Shown here: piece by piece, positions 22,780 to 32,679 of the stretch | How positions within the stretch are numbered: position 1 is the first letter of the stretch | How the letters are laid out: the number at the start of each line of letters is the position of its first letter | Notes under the pieces: model-generated | What the model saw: only the letters and a program-made list of their open reading frames with translations | Databases searched by the model: none | What the model was told of the DNA's origin: nothing | Position numbers and translations under genes: made by a program | Assembly (NCBI GenBank): GCA_948474755.1 | Contig: CAOLHI010001280.1 | Span: 124,001-188,000 of the forward strand | Length of the DNA stretch: 64,000 bases | Source: Ctenosaura bakeri | Taxonomy: Eukaryota; Chordata; Lepidosauria; Squamata; Iguanidae | Reading direction: 5' to 3'

Positions 22780-25700
22780 TAACATGCATTTAACTTGTCA
22801 TCTGTTTCCTTGTTGAAGATATAGTCCTCATCAAATGGAAGGCGTTCTATGGTCATGCAAGCTTGTGTGACAACCAAACAAATACAACCATGCATGTCTC
22901 CTAAACATAGCTGCTCCCACCAACATTTTTCTGCTACAGTCAGTGACATGCTCCAATGTTTAGTTCTTGGGTGGCTAGGTTGCAAGCCTCTGTCTGCAAT
23001 GCTCCTGCCAACCATTTATCATTTTCAGACAACTTCCCTGAGAAAAATGTCATCCTCTCCCAGAGTTTGTTGATATGTGGCCATACAAGCCTCATAATTG
23101 GTGATTCTGAAGGAGAGTGTCAAGGTCAGAGACCTGGGCAGCGAGTCAGCCCAGAGAAGGGAGTGTGAGAGCCAGCAAAGTCCAGCACTTACCACGAGGG
23201 AGTTCATTTACCAGAGCATCAAGCGAAAGCCATAGTCAAGAGTTCCCAAAAGCCAAGGGTCAAGAGATCAATTCAAGGTAGCAGGAACCGGGTACTGGGA
23301 GCAAGGAACAAGCAAGAGGAGGGCTTGAAAGAAGTTTGCCACAAGCAAAGGAAAGCTTCCAGGCAGGCAGTTATATAGCCCAAGACACAGGTGTGGCTAG
23401 TCACTGCTTCTTGAACTTAATCAAGGAAGCCTCCCTTTGCTCAGCTCCCTTTAGTTTCTGCCTTGTTTGTGGGCTGATTGGCACAGACTCCAAACCATCT
23501 TCAGAATCGGATCCCTGTTGCCCTAAAGGAGCAGGCAGAGGAACGTCCAAGCCTGCTCGGTCCATGGTAGCAGGGGGAGCTCTTGAGCTGCAGGACTCAT
23601 CTCCAGCCAGAGCCACAGGGACCAACTGCTGCTCATCATCTCCACCCTGAGCAACAGGGGCCAACAGCTGCTGCTCGTCATCAGCAGCTCTGACAGGAGC
23701 TTCAGTTATCACAGAGAGGATGATAGTGGAACAGAATTTCTTGGCCAGTAGGTCTAATTGTCCACATTCTTTATCAGCAAGAGTGGAAAATTTCTTTTGG
23801 GTGAACTTAGATTGTGCTGCCTCAACAGTAATGGAGTTTGGTTTGGAGTGATCCAGGAGTCAATCCAAACCAGACTCCATGACACATACAGACTGTCCAC
23901 TTTCTTGGATGTCGGTTGGATAGTGAAAGGAGTAGCTCAAGGCCTATCTATTACTTTCAAGAGGGATGGTACTAGCAGTATTGATGCAGGTGTCAGAACT
24001 CGTTTGGATTCAACAGTAGATTAGATCCTCAAGCCTGATTTCAAGCTGCCTGATTTCCAATTTTAATGCTTGAACCATCCCCATCATCTGTACCACAAAG
24101 GAATCTACCTCATCAGTAGGTGAAACAAACTCATATTCCCCAAGAGTGGCCATTGAAGAATGCATTCATGGCATGCCTGAAGAGGAAGAAGAAGAGTCCA
24201 AATCAGAATCCTCTAACACTGAGGAATCCTGACTCAAATGCCTGCTAACACAGGCTGGAGAAGAAGAAGCCCAGGGGGAGAGGTCTGGAAACTGAGAAAT
24301 GAACCTACTTTGGAGGTACTGGCAAAGGTGTGTGAGGGCTGGCAAATTCAGAAGGCTAGGTTGAACCTGAAAGTTGAGAAGATGGTGCAGCATGATCCTG
24401 GAAGAACCTTGCATCCTGCTGTTTCTGTCAAGATCCTGATTTGCTTGGTACCAAAAGCAACAGCTGCAAAGCAGACTGCAAATGTTGATATTGGCTGTAT
24501 CAGTGGTATGGTAGAGTGTGTCAGTGGCAAAAGTGGGCCTCTTGAAGTACACTGGTAAAGTGGCCTCAAATCACAAGTGTGGTACTAATCATACTCATGC
24601 TCCTTGTAGTCTAACTCCAAAGGTGGGGATCAACTATCCTAGTAGTATGGGGAGTACATGGAATGATGGTGGTACCGTTGACATTCCTTATGGCCATAGT
24701 TCCCAGAATCACATCCATCCCATCAACAGTCAGAACACTGACCATATTGAGGGCACGGAGAATGAGAGTAACAACTCCCAGATCTAGATCTAGATGAATC
24801 CCTCCTATGAGATGTCTGAGAAAATCAAGGTGGAGTGCTGTCACTGAATTGACTGAGAGGAGGAATAGGGAGAAGAGAAAGGTCTTTTCCTGATGGAGCC
24901 AGTGGTGAGGAAGAATGAACAGCCAGATCCCTACATGGTAACCCAGGAGACAGTTGCAGGGCATCAGGAGGCGACTCAATTATGTCTCCTTCAGAGGTTG
25001 TGCCAACCTGATCCACTCAAGAGGAATCCTCCACAGAGGAACATGCATATGTGTCTCAAACTGGAGAAGAATGATGGGACTCTACCAATACCAGTACCAA
25101 TATCTCCCTTTCCTGCACCCCTTCTGGACAAGGAGGCTGGGCTGAATGGTTAGACATATGGGGAGTTGAGGAGGGTGACCTAGGTATCCTTCACCTTCTT
25201 TTTCTTATGTCATCTCTTTTCTGACCAATTCTTAGAAGAAGATGAAGCCTCCAGTTCAACAGATTGTCCAGGTGTTGATGGGATATGAGATCAAGCCTCC
25301 ATTTCAACAGCAAGAATCAGTACCATCAATTCTTTACTTCTAATGCCTGAATCAGGGGCAGGCCTCTTGGAACCATCTACAGCATCTGAACTTTGCAAAA
25401 ACTTTTTCATGGTGAGATGGACCAAGGAGTCAGAGGTAGTAAGGGTAGCAGAGGATTGTGGAACTGAACCATGTCCTCAAAAAGAGGGCTTATCCATAGC
25501 CAGAAAGACCTGCTCATACAAAAGTGCCTTAAGTTTAAACAAATAGTTTTTCTGTGCCCGAGGGATCGTTGCTTTACAATGTGCCCACAACCTGACATTG
25601 TGGCCTTTTCCTAGGCACAATAAACAGCACAAATGCCCATCTATTCTGGGCACTGAAGGAAATACACTTTTTAAACAAACTGGAAGGCATCTTAAACCAC

Positions 25701-25930
25701 TAGGAAATATCAACTGGAGTTTCATAAGCCAAAAACACAGCTGAAACACAGTCCAAGTCAAATATACGACAGTATCAGAAAGCCAAAGCCAAATTGAGAT
25801 CCAAAGAGAGAAGAAGCCAAAACACAGTCCAAAAGTCAATGTTGTTGGGTTTTTTTTAAAAAAAATAGAATAAAGTAATACAGCTCATCAACAGTTCTTT
25901 TGATGCTAATGTTGTGGAGGATGAAAAAGA
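22780..25930 (-). pseudogene. DIRS gag-like ORF1 remnant
   Basis: Minus-strand pieces with DIRS ORF1 character. The C-terminal box reads IERLPFDEDYIFNKETDDKL (about 22850-22780). Upstream, across stops, LWERMTFFSGKL..LAGALQTEA is readable at about 23080-22970. Near 24225-24166 there is an acidic, serine-rich stretch (EDSDLDSSSSSSG), a composition typical of the linker of these proteins. A 596-bp solo LTR (23118-23713) interrupts it. Function in live elements: nucleocapsid-like RNA packaging, inferred from position. Confidence 0.65.
23118..23713 (-). mobile_element. solo LTR, probably Ty3/gypsy type, inside DIRS
   Basis: 596 bp starting TGTCAAGG and ending TTATCACA (TG..CA ends), flanked by the 5-bp duplication GAGAG (23113-23117 and 23714-23718). 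On the minus strand a TATA box (GGGCTATATAACTGCC, about 23368-23383) is followed by C/T-rich sequence, as in the R-U5 part of an LTR, so I set the orientation minus. No internal coding region is present, so it is a solo LTR left by recombination between the two LTRs. The 104-codon open frames on both strands are chance readings. Family assignment is inferred from the 5-bp duplication and general look. Confidence 0.82.
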
Positions 25931-26085
25931 ACTGAGGGTTTGAGAAGGAATCTGGCTGGTCACATGGACGAGGTGAGGAGGGGGTACTACCAAAACATCT
26001 ACATACGAGCTCTAGAAAGATATGAACTATGTGCTGCACAGGCGCAGTGAACCCCATTTGTGTGAGTCACAGAAACCATGAAGAA
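25931..26085 (-). repeat. DIRS left inverted terminal repeat
   Basis: Read on the minus strand from 26085: ttcttcatggtttctgtgac, tcacacaaatggggttcact, and later atgtgaccagccagattcc. All are shared with the right ITR at 20300-20440. The outer 30 bp are complementary to the internal complementary region at 20577-20612. Bov-B sequence resumes immediately outside. Confidence 0.87.
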
Positions 26086-27031
26086 GAAATGTCAGAAGTC
26101 CAAGCTGAGTTCAGAAAAAGAAAAGGCAGTAGGGATCATATTGGAAACATATGCTGGATAATGGAACCATCCAGAAGAAAATCACCCTGGGCATTACAGA
26201 TTATAACAAAGCCCTTGATTGTATAGACCATAAAACTATGGATTGTTCTAAAAGAAGTGTGTGTGCCACAACATTTGATTGCCTAGATGCATTACATACA
26301 CTCAGGACAAGGCACCACTGTCTGGACAGAATATGAAGAAACGGAATGATTTCCAAATGGCATATGGATCAGCCAAGGCCACATTTTACCACCCAATCTG
26401 TACACTTGCACAATGAATGTATCATACATAGACCTGGATTCAACTTGGAGGAAGGCAGTGTGAAAATTGGAGGAGGAACATCAACTACTAGCAAAAAACA
26501 GCAAAGACTTAGAACAACTATTGAAGAAAGTCAGTGAAGAAAGTACAAAGGCAGGTTTACAGCTGAATATTAAGAAAACAAATATAATGATCACAATTAG
26601 TTTACATAACTTTAAAGAAAACAATGGAGACACTGAAACGGTTAAAGATTTTCTATACCTTCATTCAGTTATTAATCAGAATAGAGACTGTACTGAAGAT
26701 ATCTTGAGTAGAAAGAAGAGAACTAAGAAAAGACCTGGAAAGGCAAGTATGAAAGAACTAAATAAGATCCTCTAGTGTAAACATGTATCACTGAATACCA
26801 ATGTCAAGATTGTTCATGTCATCATGTTTCTGATTTTTATGTACAGTTGTGAAAGTGGGACAATGAAGAAAAATGACAAGAACAGAATCAACTCATTTGA
26901 AATGTGGTGGTGGACAATGGTTCTGCTGATAACATGGATTGCCAAAATGACCAATAAATGAATTCTAGAGTGAATCAATCCTGAACTCACTTTAGGAGCC
27001 AAAATGATTAAATGGGGGTACTTGTATTTGG
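26086..27031 (+). pseudogene. Bov-B (RTE) LINE, part 2, reverse transcriptase remnant
   Basis: The plus strand resumes the Bov-B frame with EMSEVQAEFRKRKGSRDHIG and NICWIME, then, shifted, ITDYNKALDCIDHKTMD (family motif DYxKAFDxVDH, with F replaced by L). Later come STKAGLQLNIKKTNIM and, near 26985-27031, INPELTLGAKMIKWGYLYLG. Several frameshifts and stops are present, and the YADD region around 26440-26470 is not recognisable. A Sauria SINE interrupts it at 27032. Confidence 0.85.
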
Positions 27032-27285
27032 GAGAGCCAGAGTGGTGTAGTGGTTTGAACACTGGACTATGAATCCGGAGACAAGGGTTCAAATGCCATG
27101 GAAACCATACCATAATCACAGAAACTCACTGGGTGACCCTAAGCAAATCACTCTCAGACTCAGAAGAAAGCCACGGCAAACTCCCTCTGAACAAATTTGG
27201 CCAAGAAAACCCTATGGTAGGTTTGCTTTACGGTTGCCATAAGTAGCAAATGACTTGAAGTCACGCAACAACAATGACAACAACA
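27032..27285 (+). mobile_element. Sauria SINE nested in Bov-B
   Basis: A nearly full-length copy: tRNA-like head 'agccagagtggtgtagtggt', B box 'gggttcaaatgcc', middle 'actgggtgaccctaagcaaa', and Bov-B-like tail 'gttgccataagtagcaaatg..acttgaag' with (CAA)n. The flanks gtatttgg (27024-27031) and gtactttg (27286-27293) are imperfect duplications of the Bov-B codons for YFG. Since Bov-B is the presumed helper of this SINE, the SINE sits in a copy of its own partner LINE. Confidence 0.92.
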
Positions 27286-27345
27286 GTACTTTGTCCATAT
27301 CATGAAACAATATAAATCATTAGAAAAAACAGTAATGCTAGGTAA
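27286..27345 (+). pseudogene. Bov-B LINE, part 3
   Basis: Continues exactly where the SINE interrupts: tactttgtccatatcatgaa encodes YFVHIMK, then QYKSLEKTVMLGK. The same protein motif occurs in the second Bov-B fragment at 53650-53960 (YFEHIM..ESLEKEIMLDK). Similarity is lost after about 27345. Confidence 0.85.
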
Positions 27346-30269
27346 AGAAGGCATTATAGGTAGTGAAGAAACGCATCTCAGAGAAACCTGCGGACCATCC
27401 TTACCCTGCCAGAGTATCCACGGCATTTGGTATCGGAGCTGGAAGCAAATGCATTCATATCCAGGAGGCCCTACCTCTATCAGTTGAAATGCCTGTAGAG
27501 ATAGTGACAGTTCATATATCATTGTTTGATCCTGAATGAGAGAATCTGCTAGAGTGCTGCATATTCCTACCAAATGAACAGCTACTGGAAGAAGTTGAAG
27601 GCAAATGTATCATTTCTACAACTGGATGGTCAAACAGATGAGAGTGATAGATGGTGTGTCTCTTTGTTATGTTATTATCCAACACTACTTGAACTAAATT
27701 GTGCTCTCTAAAAGCACAAAGCACTCTGAACTTGGCCAGCCACTTGAGTGCACTGATATGTAGCTGTTTTCCCTTCTAAGGCCACCTACTTCTCCGTTTT
27801 GAATCTATACCACAGATGCCTCAGCTTACCTGGAATGTGTTCATGGTGACCATCACTGTTGGGTAGCAGAAGATGAACTGGCATAGCCCTCTGTGAACTG
27901 AAACTCTTTTTCCACGACTGTAGTATGTTCCGTATGCTAGAAGGTATGCAAAACCTCTTAAGCTGAGAGTTTAGCATACAACGAAAGTTCTTATGAACCA
28001 ATCCTGGAGCTGGTGAAAGCTGAGAAAAGCATATGGTTCTACTCCTGTGGTGAATACAATCAGTCCCAGAAATCTAAGTATGACTGAAGATCTTGTGTGT
28101 CTGAGTGGCATGGCTAATCAGGAATTGTGACAACTTGGTCCCTCAGGAGGAGGACTGCTGAGTTTAACTTGGAGCCCAATATTGCTCCTATGAACTGTGT
28201 TAGAGTTAAAAGTGGATTTCTTTGGATCGACCCAGAGACCTAAATCTTGTAATAAGGTTAACATGGAGTTCAGGTCTTTGGTCAGCTTGTAGCTAGAGGA
28301 TGCCACCAGGAGCTAGACATCTAGGTATGGAAAGATTTCCACACCTTCAGTTCAGAGAAAACAGATTGAGTGGAGCCATACATTTTGTGAATGCTCTTGG
28401 TACTGTTGAAAGGCTGAAGGGGAGAAATTCATATTGAAACAGATGATCCCTAACTGCAAACCTGAGAAACTTGCAATGTAGAGGATAAATACCAACATCA
28501 AGGTAGACACTCTGCAAATCTATAAGCAATCCTTTACTGAGATGAAACAATTTACTCCTCTTGAGTCCAGAATCAAACACAGTCCTCCATTTCTCTTTAA
28601 AATTGTAAAGTGGCAATAAAAATAACCTGCCTTGTGGTGGAACTTTTCCCGTAGCACACTTATCAGGTAAGGTGTGGATCTTTTTTGGAAGAATTAAAGA
28701 AGAATGTGTTAGATAAAAAAAAAAATCCCAATCATATGGGATTTAGATTCTGTATTATATTCCAGGCATATGATGGTCAAGTCCAGCTATCATTAGAGAT
28801 GTTCTGCCAAGTGTTGAAATGGTGAAGGAACTTTGAACCATATGCTAGGAGACAAATGACAGCATCTGTAACACGGTGAGGCACATAATAGGAGTGGTAA
28901 AAGATGGTGTTTGAAACTTCTTCCAGATTTTTTGGAAGATGAACAATAGTGAGATTGTTTAAACTGCCCCCTTTGTTGAGATAAAGAGTGTGAAGACGGA
29001 TGTGAATAGTGTGTAGAAGACCTGGATTTAGGATATGAAGAAGAGCACAGTGGTTTTCTTCTAGTATTGATTTTGATTGTATCTTGGGATCACGCATGCA
29101 TACCAAATCTTTTTTTTCCTTAGTGGCCCTTGCCTTAAACAAATTACCCAAGCTGTTACCTGTTTTGGCATTAAAGAGGCTTTTATGCCACATGTATCTT
29201 CTTTGAGGCCAGCTGAACAAAGCCATAAGCTGATTGATACTGCCACTGTTTTGGCTGCACAATCTGCTTCATGGTAGGCTGCTCTAATTTGTTGAGCTGT
29301 CAAATGATGTACTTCCTGCTGGAATAAGTGACCTACACTGCTATGTCCTTCAGGAAGACATGCAGATGAAAGCCACCAACTTCTCCCAGAAAAACTGCTG
29401 GGTTGGTACTTACACACTTAGTTGTTCATACCTTTATGGCAAATGTAGAATAAGAGTAGAAACATCTTCCCACTATGTCCATGTGTCTACTTTCCCTATC
29501 ACTTGGCGGTGAGTGGCATTCTTCCCGCCTTTGATAATGAGGCTTCCAGTACAATCCAGATAGGTGCTGGGTGTACAAATAAGAAGCCTGGCCCTTCTGG
29601 CTGCACTTTATATAATACCTCTAGCATAGATGAAGAATTTATTCAAGACTGTTTAATTAATTCAGACACTGTCATGAGTGGCAGCACTACCAGGGTAGAT
29701 ATTTATGCATCTATTCTTAGAAAAGCCAGATACAGTACTGGAGGTAGTTGAGACTTAACTTTCAATCCCAAAGACTTTGTCATGTGAAGTGTGAGGTCTG
29801 TATATTGTCATAGGTCTTCTGTAGGAGATGCAGGAATATTGTCACTCACTACACAAGTTGGTAAGGAAGAGAATGGAAAAGAAGATTGTAGAGAAGAGTC
29901 TGAACTGTACTCTGATCAATCTGACACTGCTGTAGATGGTTTTGCTTCAGATGTGACGAAGCTAGGATACTGACCTCCACAGCAGGTTGACTGATTATCT
30001 GAACTAGCATTCATATGAACAAAAGCATATGTGGAACTGCCTGAAGTAATGAAGACTGTGGTACAACTGGTTGAGGTTGCAGAGAGCTAGACATAGATGC
30101 CTGGGTAGAGTCTTGTAGCAGAATCTGTGCCAAAATTGCTTCTGTAGGGGCTTGGAAGTCATTGTATTGGTCTAGAATGGTGTCAGTTTAGAAAACAGGG
30201 TTGAGAGCAGGATCATGGGACCTGTCTTCACACGCATACCCATACTGCACAGAATAATGGTAATGATAC
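27346..30269 (-). mobile_element. second DIRS-like element, fragmentary
   Basis: Minus-strand pieces of another DIRS polyprotein in the order gag, RT, RNase H. 29417-29061 reads HLTAQQIRAAYHEADCAAKT, matching the helical segment before the gag LPF box. 28616-28347 reads YFLDVGIYPLHCKFLRF-like sequence, then FLPFSLSTVPRAFTKCM. 28306-28118 continues the RT thumb region. About 27830-27520 shows LHISALKWLAKFRVLCAFRE followed by a TDN-like segment (DNN), the RNase H start. Its sequence is clearly different from the element at 20253-26085, so it is another family. Recombinase and both termini are not found. Confidence 0.7.
28100..28620 (-). pseudogene. second DIRS-like RT remnant
   Basis: The 89-codon frame (28616-28347) has LPLHxKFLRF-type and LPFxLSTxPRAFTKCM motifs that define DIRS reverse transcriptases. 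The following frame (28306-28118) reads LTKDLNSMLTLLQDLGLWVD, then PKKSTF, the post-catalytic segment. The catalytic YxDD falls in the broken gap between them (about 28345-28306) and cannot be read. Confidence 0.75.
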
Positions 30270-30605
30270 ATAGAATCATAGAATCACAGAGTTCGAAGAG
30301 ACCACAGGGGCCATCCAGTCCAACCCTTTGCCATGCAGGAACCTACATCAAAGCATTCCTAACGGATGGCCATCCAGTCTCTGCTTAAAAACCTCCAAAG
30401 AAGGAAACTCCACCACACTCCAAGGCAGCATATTCCACTGCCAAACAGCTCTAACTGTCAGGAAGTTTTTTCGTGAGGTTCCGGTGGAATCTCCTTTTCT
30501 GCAACTTGAATCCATTACTCTTTGTCCTAGTCTCTGAAGCAGCAGAAAACAAACCTGCTCCCTCCTCGACATGACATCTCTTCAAATATTTAAACATGGT
30601 TACCT
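30270..30605 (-). mobile_element. CR1 LINE 3' fragment
   Basis: Antisense CR1 tail: 'atagaatcatagaatcacag', the conserved 'ggggccatccagtccaaccc', then the distal ORF2 codons. It interrupts the second DIRS-like element. Colinear with 1-330 (inverted) and 58222-58600. Confidence 0.88.
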
Positions 30606-30991
30606 TGCTGAAAAGAAAGAAATGTGGGAGGGGAGTCTCTCCTGGGCTGTTCTCTATAATATTGGCCATGATATAATCTTATTGAATTGATCTCGTTGAG
30701 CTGACCAAATCCTCTCTATCTGTGGCATCAATTCTGAAATTGACAAAATAAGAAAACTTAGGATCAAAGACTCCTACATATTGTGGTTCCTTCTTTTTGA
30801 AGTCTCTTCTACTGCTATTACTTCCTCTCAGGGTAGAAGAGATTGGACTAGGATGATATCACTGTAATCCTGGTGATATGCTACTAAATCTGACTCCCTC
30901 ACAGAACATGTAGTACTGAGGAAAGGATCTGATTTCCAATCTCAGTGCACTGGTATCAAGGCTGAATCTGTCCTGAAGAGATCTGCTAAGG
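30606..30991 (-). mobile_element. probable continuation of second DIRS-like element
   Basis: No clear motif. Assigned by position between two insertions. Serine- and charge-rich antisense reading without long frames. Confidence 0.3.
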
Positions 30992-31401
30992 CATGACTTT
31001 CCAAATAGTGCATCGTGGCATGTTAGTGTGTCGTCTGAAGTGTGTAGGTATGTCGCCTTCCTGGGCTTAGAAAGACCCCCTCACCCGAACCATTCCCACT
31101 GCCACCACTCTTGCTATTGTCTTTCCTTGCCAAGGGAGAAGGCAGCAGGCCAGGATTCGGTAGGGGGCTGCCTTTCCCCCTGCCACTGACCTCGCCAGGG
31201 TCTTTCTTGGTGAGGGTGATGGCAGTGGGCCAGGATCAGGAGGGCTGCCTTTCCCCACCCTAGATTCACCTCAGGGTACTGCACTTCTGAGTACTGGGTG
31301 CTGTTTAACCTCTAGTTTGCTAATAAAACTGAATTACTGTGTCACAAAATGATGCATGTCTCAAAAGTGTGTCACCAACATGACAAGTTCAGGAAGCTCT
31401 G
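30992..31401. mobile_element. hAT-type MITE
   Basis: The ends catgactttccaaatag and '..caagttcaggaagctctg' match the MITEs at 2167 and 57695. Shared subterminal blocks include 'gaattactgtgtcac' and 'aaatgatgcatgtct'. The interior has GC-rich repeats (ggccagga.tc..gggctgcctttcccc) like the 2167 copy, here in inverted layout in part. The flanking 8-mers tgctaagg and ttataagt match only at 5 positions, so the duplication has decayed. Confidence 0.8.
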
Positions 31402-31577
31402 TTATAAGTGCTTCTGTTGCACTGGATGACTCTCAGTACCAAATATGTTAACAACCAGAAACATTACTTACCATGTCAAGTCCACCACTGGAAGTAAGTG
31501 AAACAACTTCAGGATAGCTGTCAACACTGAAGCAATTGGCTTTGAGTGAGTTAAGGATTAAAGTAAAGTTTTCATAG

Positions 31578-31960
31578 GCCATTTCTGCATGACAGGGATG
31601 TGCTGCTTCGGGGCCAGGATGGCAGCAGTCGTCTGGTCATGATACTGCACAACATTGTTGCCGGTCCACTGCCATCCCATTGCACTGGTGCAGTATTCGA
31701 AAGAAAAAAACCCATTTTGCATCTACAATCACACGGTCCTCCCATACTTACCGTCATGTGGAAAGGAAAGGAAGTGCAATCCTTCCACAGCGCATCATGG
31801 GAAAGTGCCTGGCTGTGCTGCGGAAGGAAGATGTGGGGCCACTGCACTCCCTTCCACAGGGAGCCAGTGAGGTGCAGAGGGGAGCATTCCTTTTGCACTC
31901 CCTTCCCTGCCAGCACTGCCGTGGGACAACACGCAAGGACACTGTCATGCAGAAATGGTC
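31578..31960. mobile_element. TIR DNA transposon (MITE), superfamily unassigned
   Basis: 383 bp with inverted ends ggccatttctgcatgacag (31578-31596) and '..ctgtcatgcagaaatggtc' (31942-31960), 18 of 19 complementary. The GC-rich interior produces open frames of up to 156 codons on both strands, which are not genes. The flanks (..cata / ttaa..) do not give a convincing duplication. Confidence 0.75.
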
Positions 31961-32230
31961 TTAATCTTCTGCTCATACTTTTCTGTGTTTTCAATACAGT
32001 CTCAATATCTCAATGTGGTCTCTTCTGTGCTTTCCCCTGCTGGAGTACCAGCCATCAGGGATTTGCGTAGTTTCTGTTTAGAGGAAGAAGCTTCAATATT
32101 ACAGCATGCACTTCAACATTGCAACATCTGCTGGTACAGGCGCTGGTCATCCCTAATCCAGTCTGGGCCCTTTCAATGGTAACGTCTCTGGTGCCAAGTC
32201 TGGTCCCAATTTGGTCTTTTATGATAGGAT
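31961..32230 (-). mobile_element. possible gag N-terminal part of second DIRS-like element
   Basis: Antisense reads lysine-, serine- and glutamine-rich sequence including SLMAGTPAGESTEET, a composition seen at the start of DIRS gag proteins. Position is consistent (upstream of gag and RT). Tentative. Confidence 0.35.
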
Positions 32231-32640
32231 TATATTGGACATTGAGGATGACATTTTTGTAAAATAAATTAAGTTTTACAAATCAAAATGGATGCAGAAT
32301 GTAAGGGATGATTTAAGAGTAGCAATGTCTGCTATTTTAAGGGATTCTTCCTGCAAGTAAAGATGGAAAGCCAATTGTTAAGTCCCTACACAAATGAGGC
32401 ATGAATGTACTGAATAGCCTTTCCTCAAACAAAAACAGGTATCAGGAACAGTTGTCTTGAGGAAAAATTTAATCTCCACAAGAGATGTGTTCTTTGAACA
32501 ATTCATACACGGGAACTGAGTGAAAAGACTGAAATCCTGAGATAAAAAGAGTGAAAAAGAATAAGCTAAGTTAACTATAGAAGAGCTAAACTACTTAGCA
32601 AGATTCCATGAAGAGAACTCTCCAATTAGTGTTGCATCAA

Positions 32641-32677
<37 letters not shown>
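32641..32677. repeat. (CA)n microsatellite
   Basis: About 18 CA units. Confidence 0.97.

Positions 32678-32679
<2 letters not shown>

Larger units (their letters stand above)
20253..26085 (-). mobile_element. DIRS-type tyrosine-recombinase retrotransposon, full span, degenerate
   Basis: About 5.8 kb (5.2 kb without a nested solo LTR), oriented on the minus strand. In coding order I see gag-like sequence (about 25.9 to 22.8 kb), reverse transcriptase (about 22.5-21.9 kb), RNase H (21.5-21.2 kb) and tyrosine recombinase (about 21.2-20.65 kb). Both termini are inverted copies of each other, and a third block next to the 3' terminus is complementary to both extreme ends. This is the ITR plus internal complementary region design of DIRS1, which replicates through a circular intermediate inserted by recombinase without target duplications. 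All reading frames carry stops and frameshifts, so the copy is dead. It sits inside Bov-B. Confidence 0.9.

Noticed and set aside
22293..23015. 240-codon ORF, the longest in the window
   Set aside because: Most of it is a shifted reading of the DIRS gag end and the reverse transcriptase region; only the short stretch with RLPFDEDYIFNKETDDKL is in the element's frame.
23336..23712. 104- and 103-codon ORFs with a proline/acid-rich look
   Set aside because: They are inside the solo LTR with GAGAG duplications; LTRs do not encode such proteins.
31600..32070. 156-codon plus-strand and 140-codon minus-strand ORFs
   Set aside because: Both lie mainly inside the TIR MITE 31578-31960 and extend past its end; no domain and no splice context.
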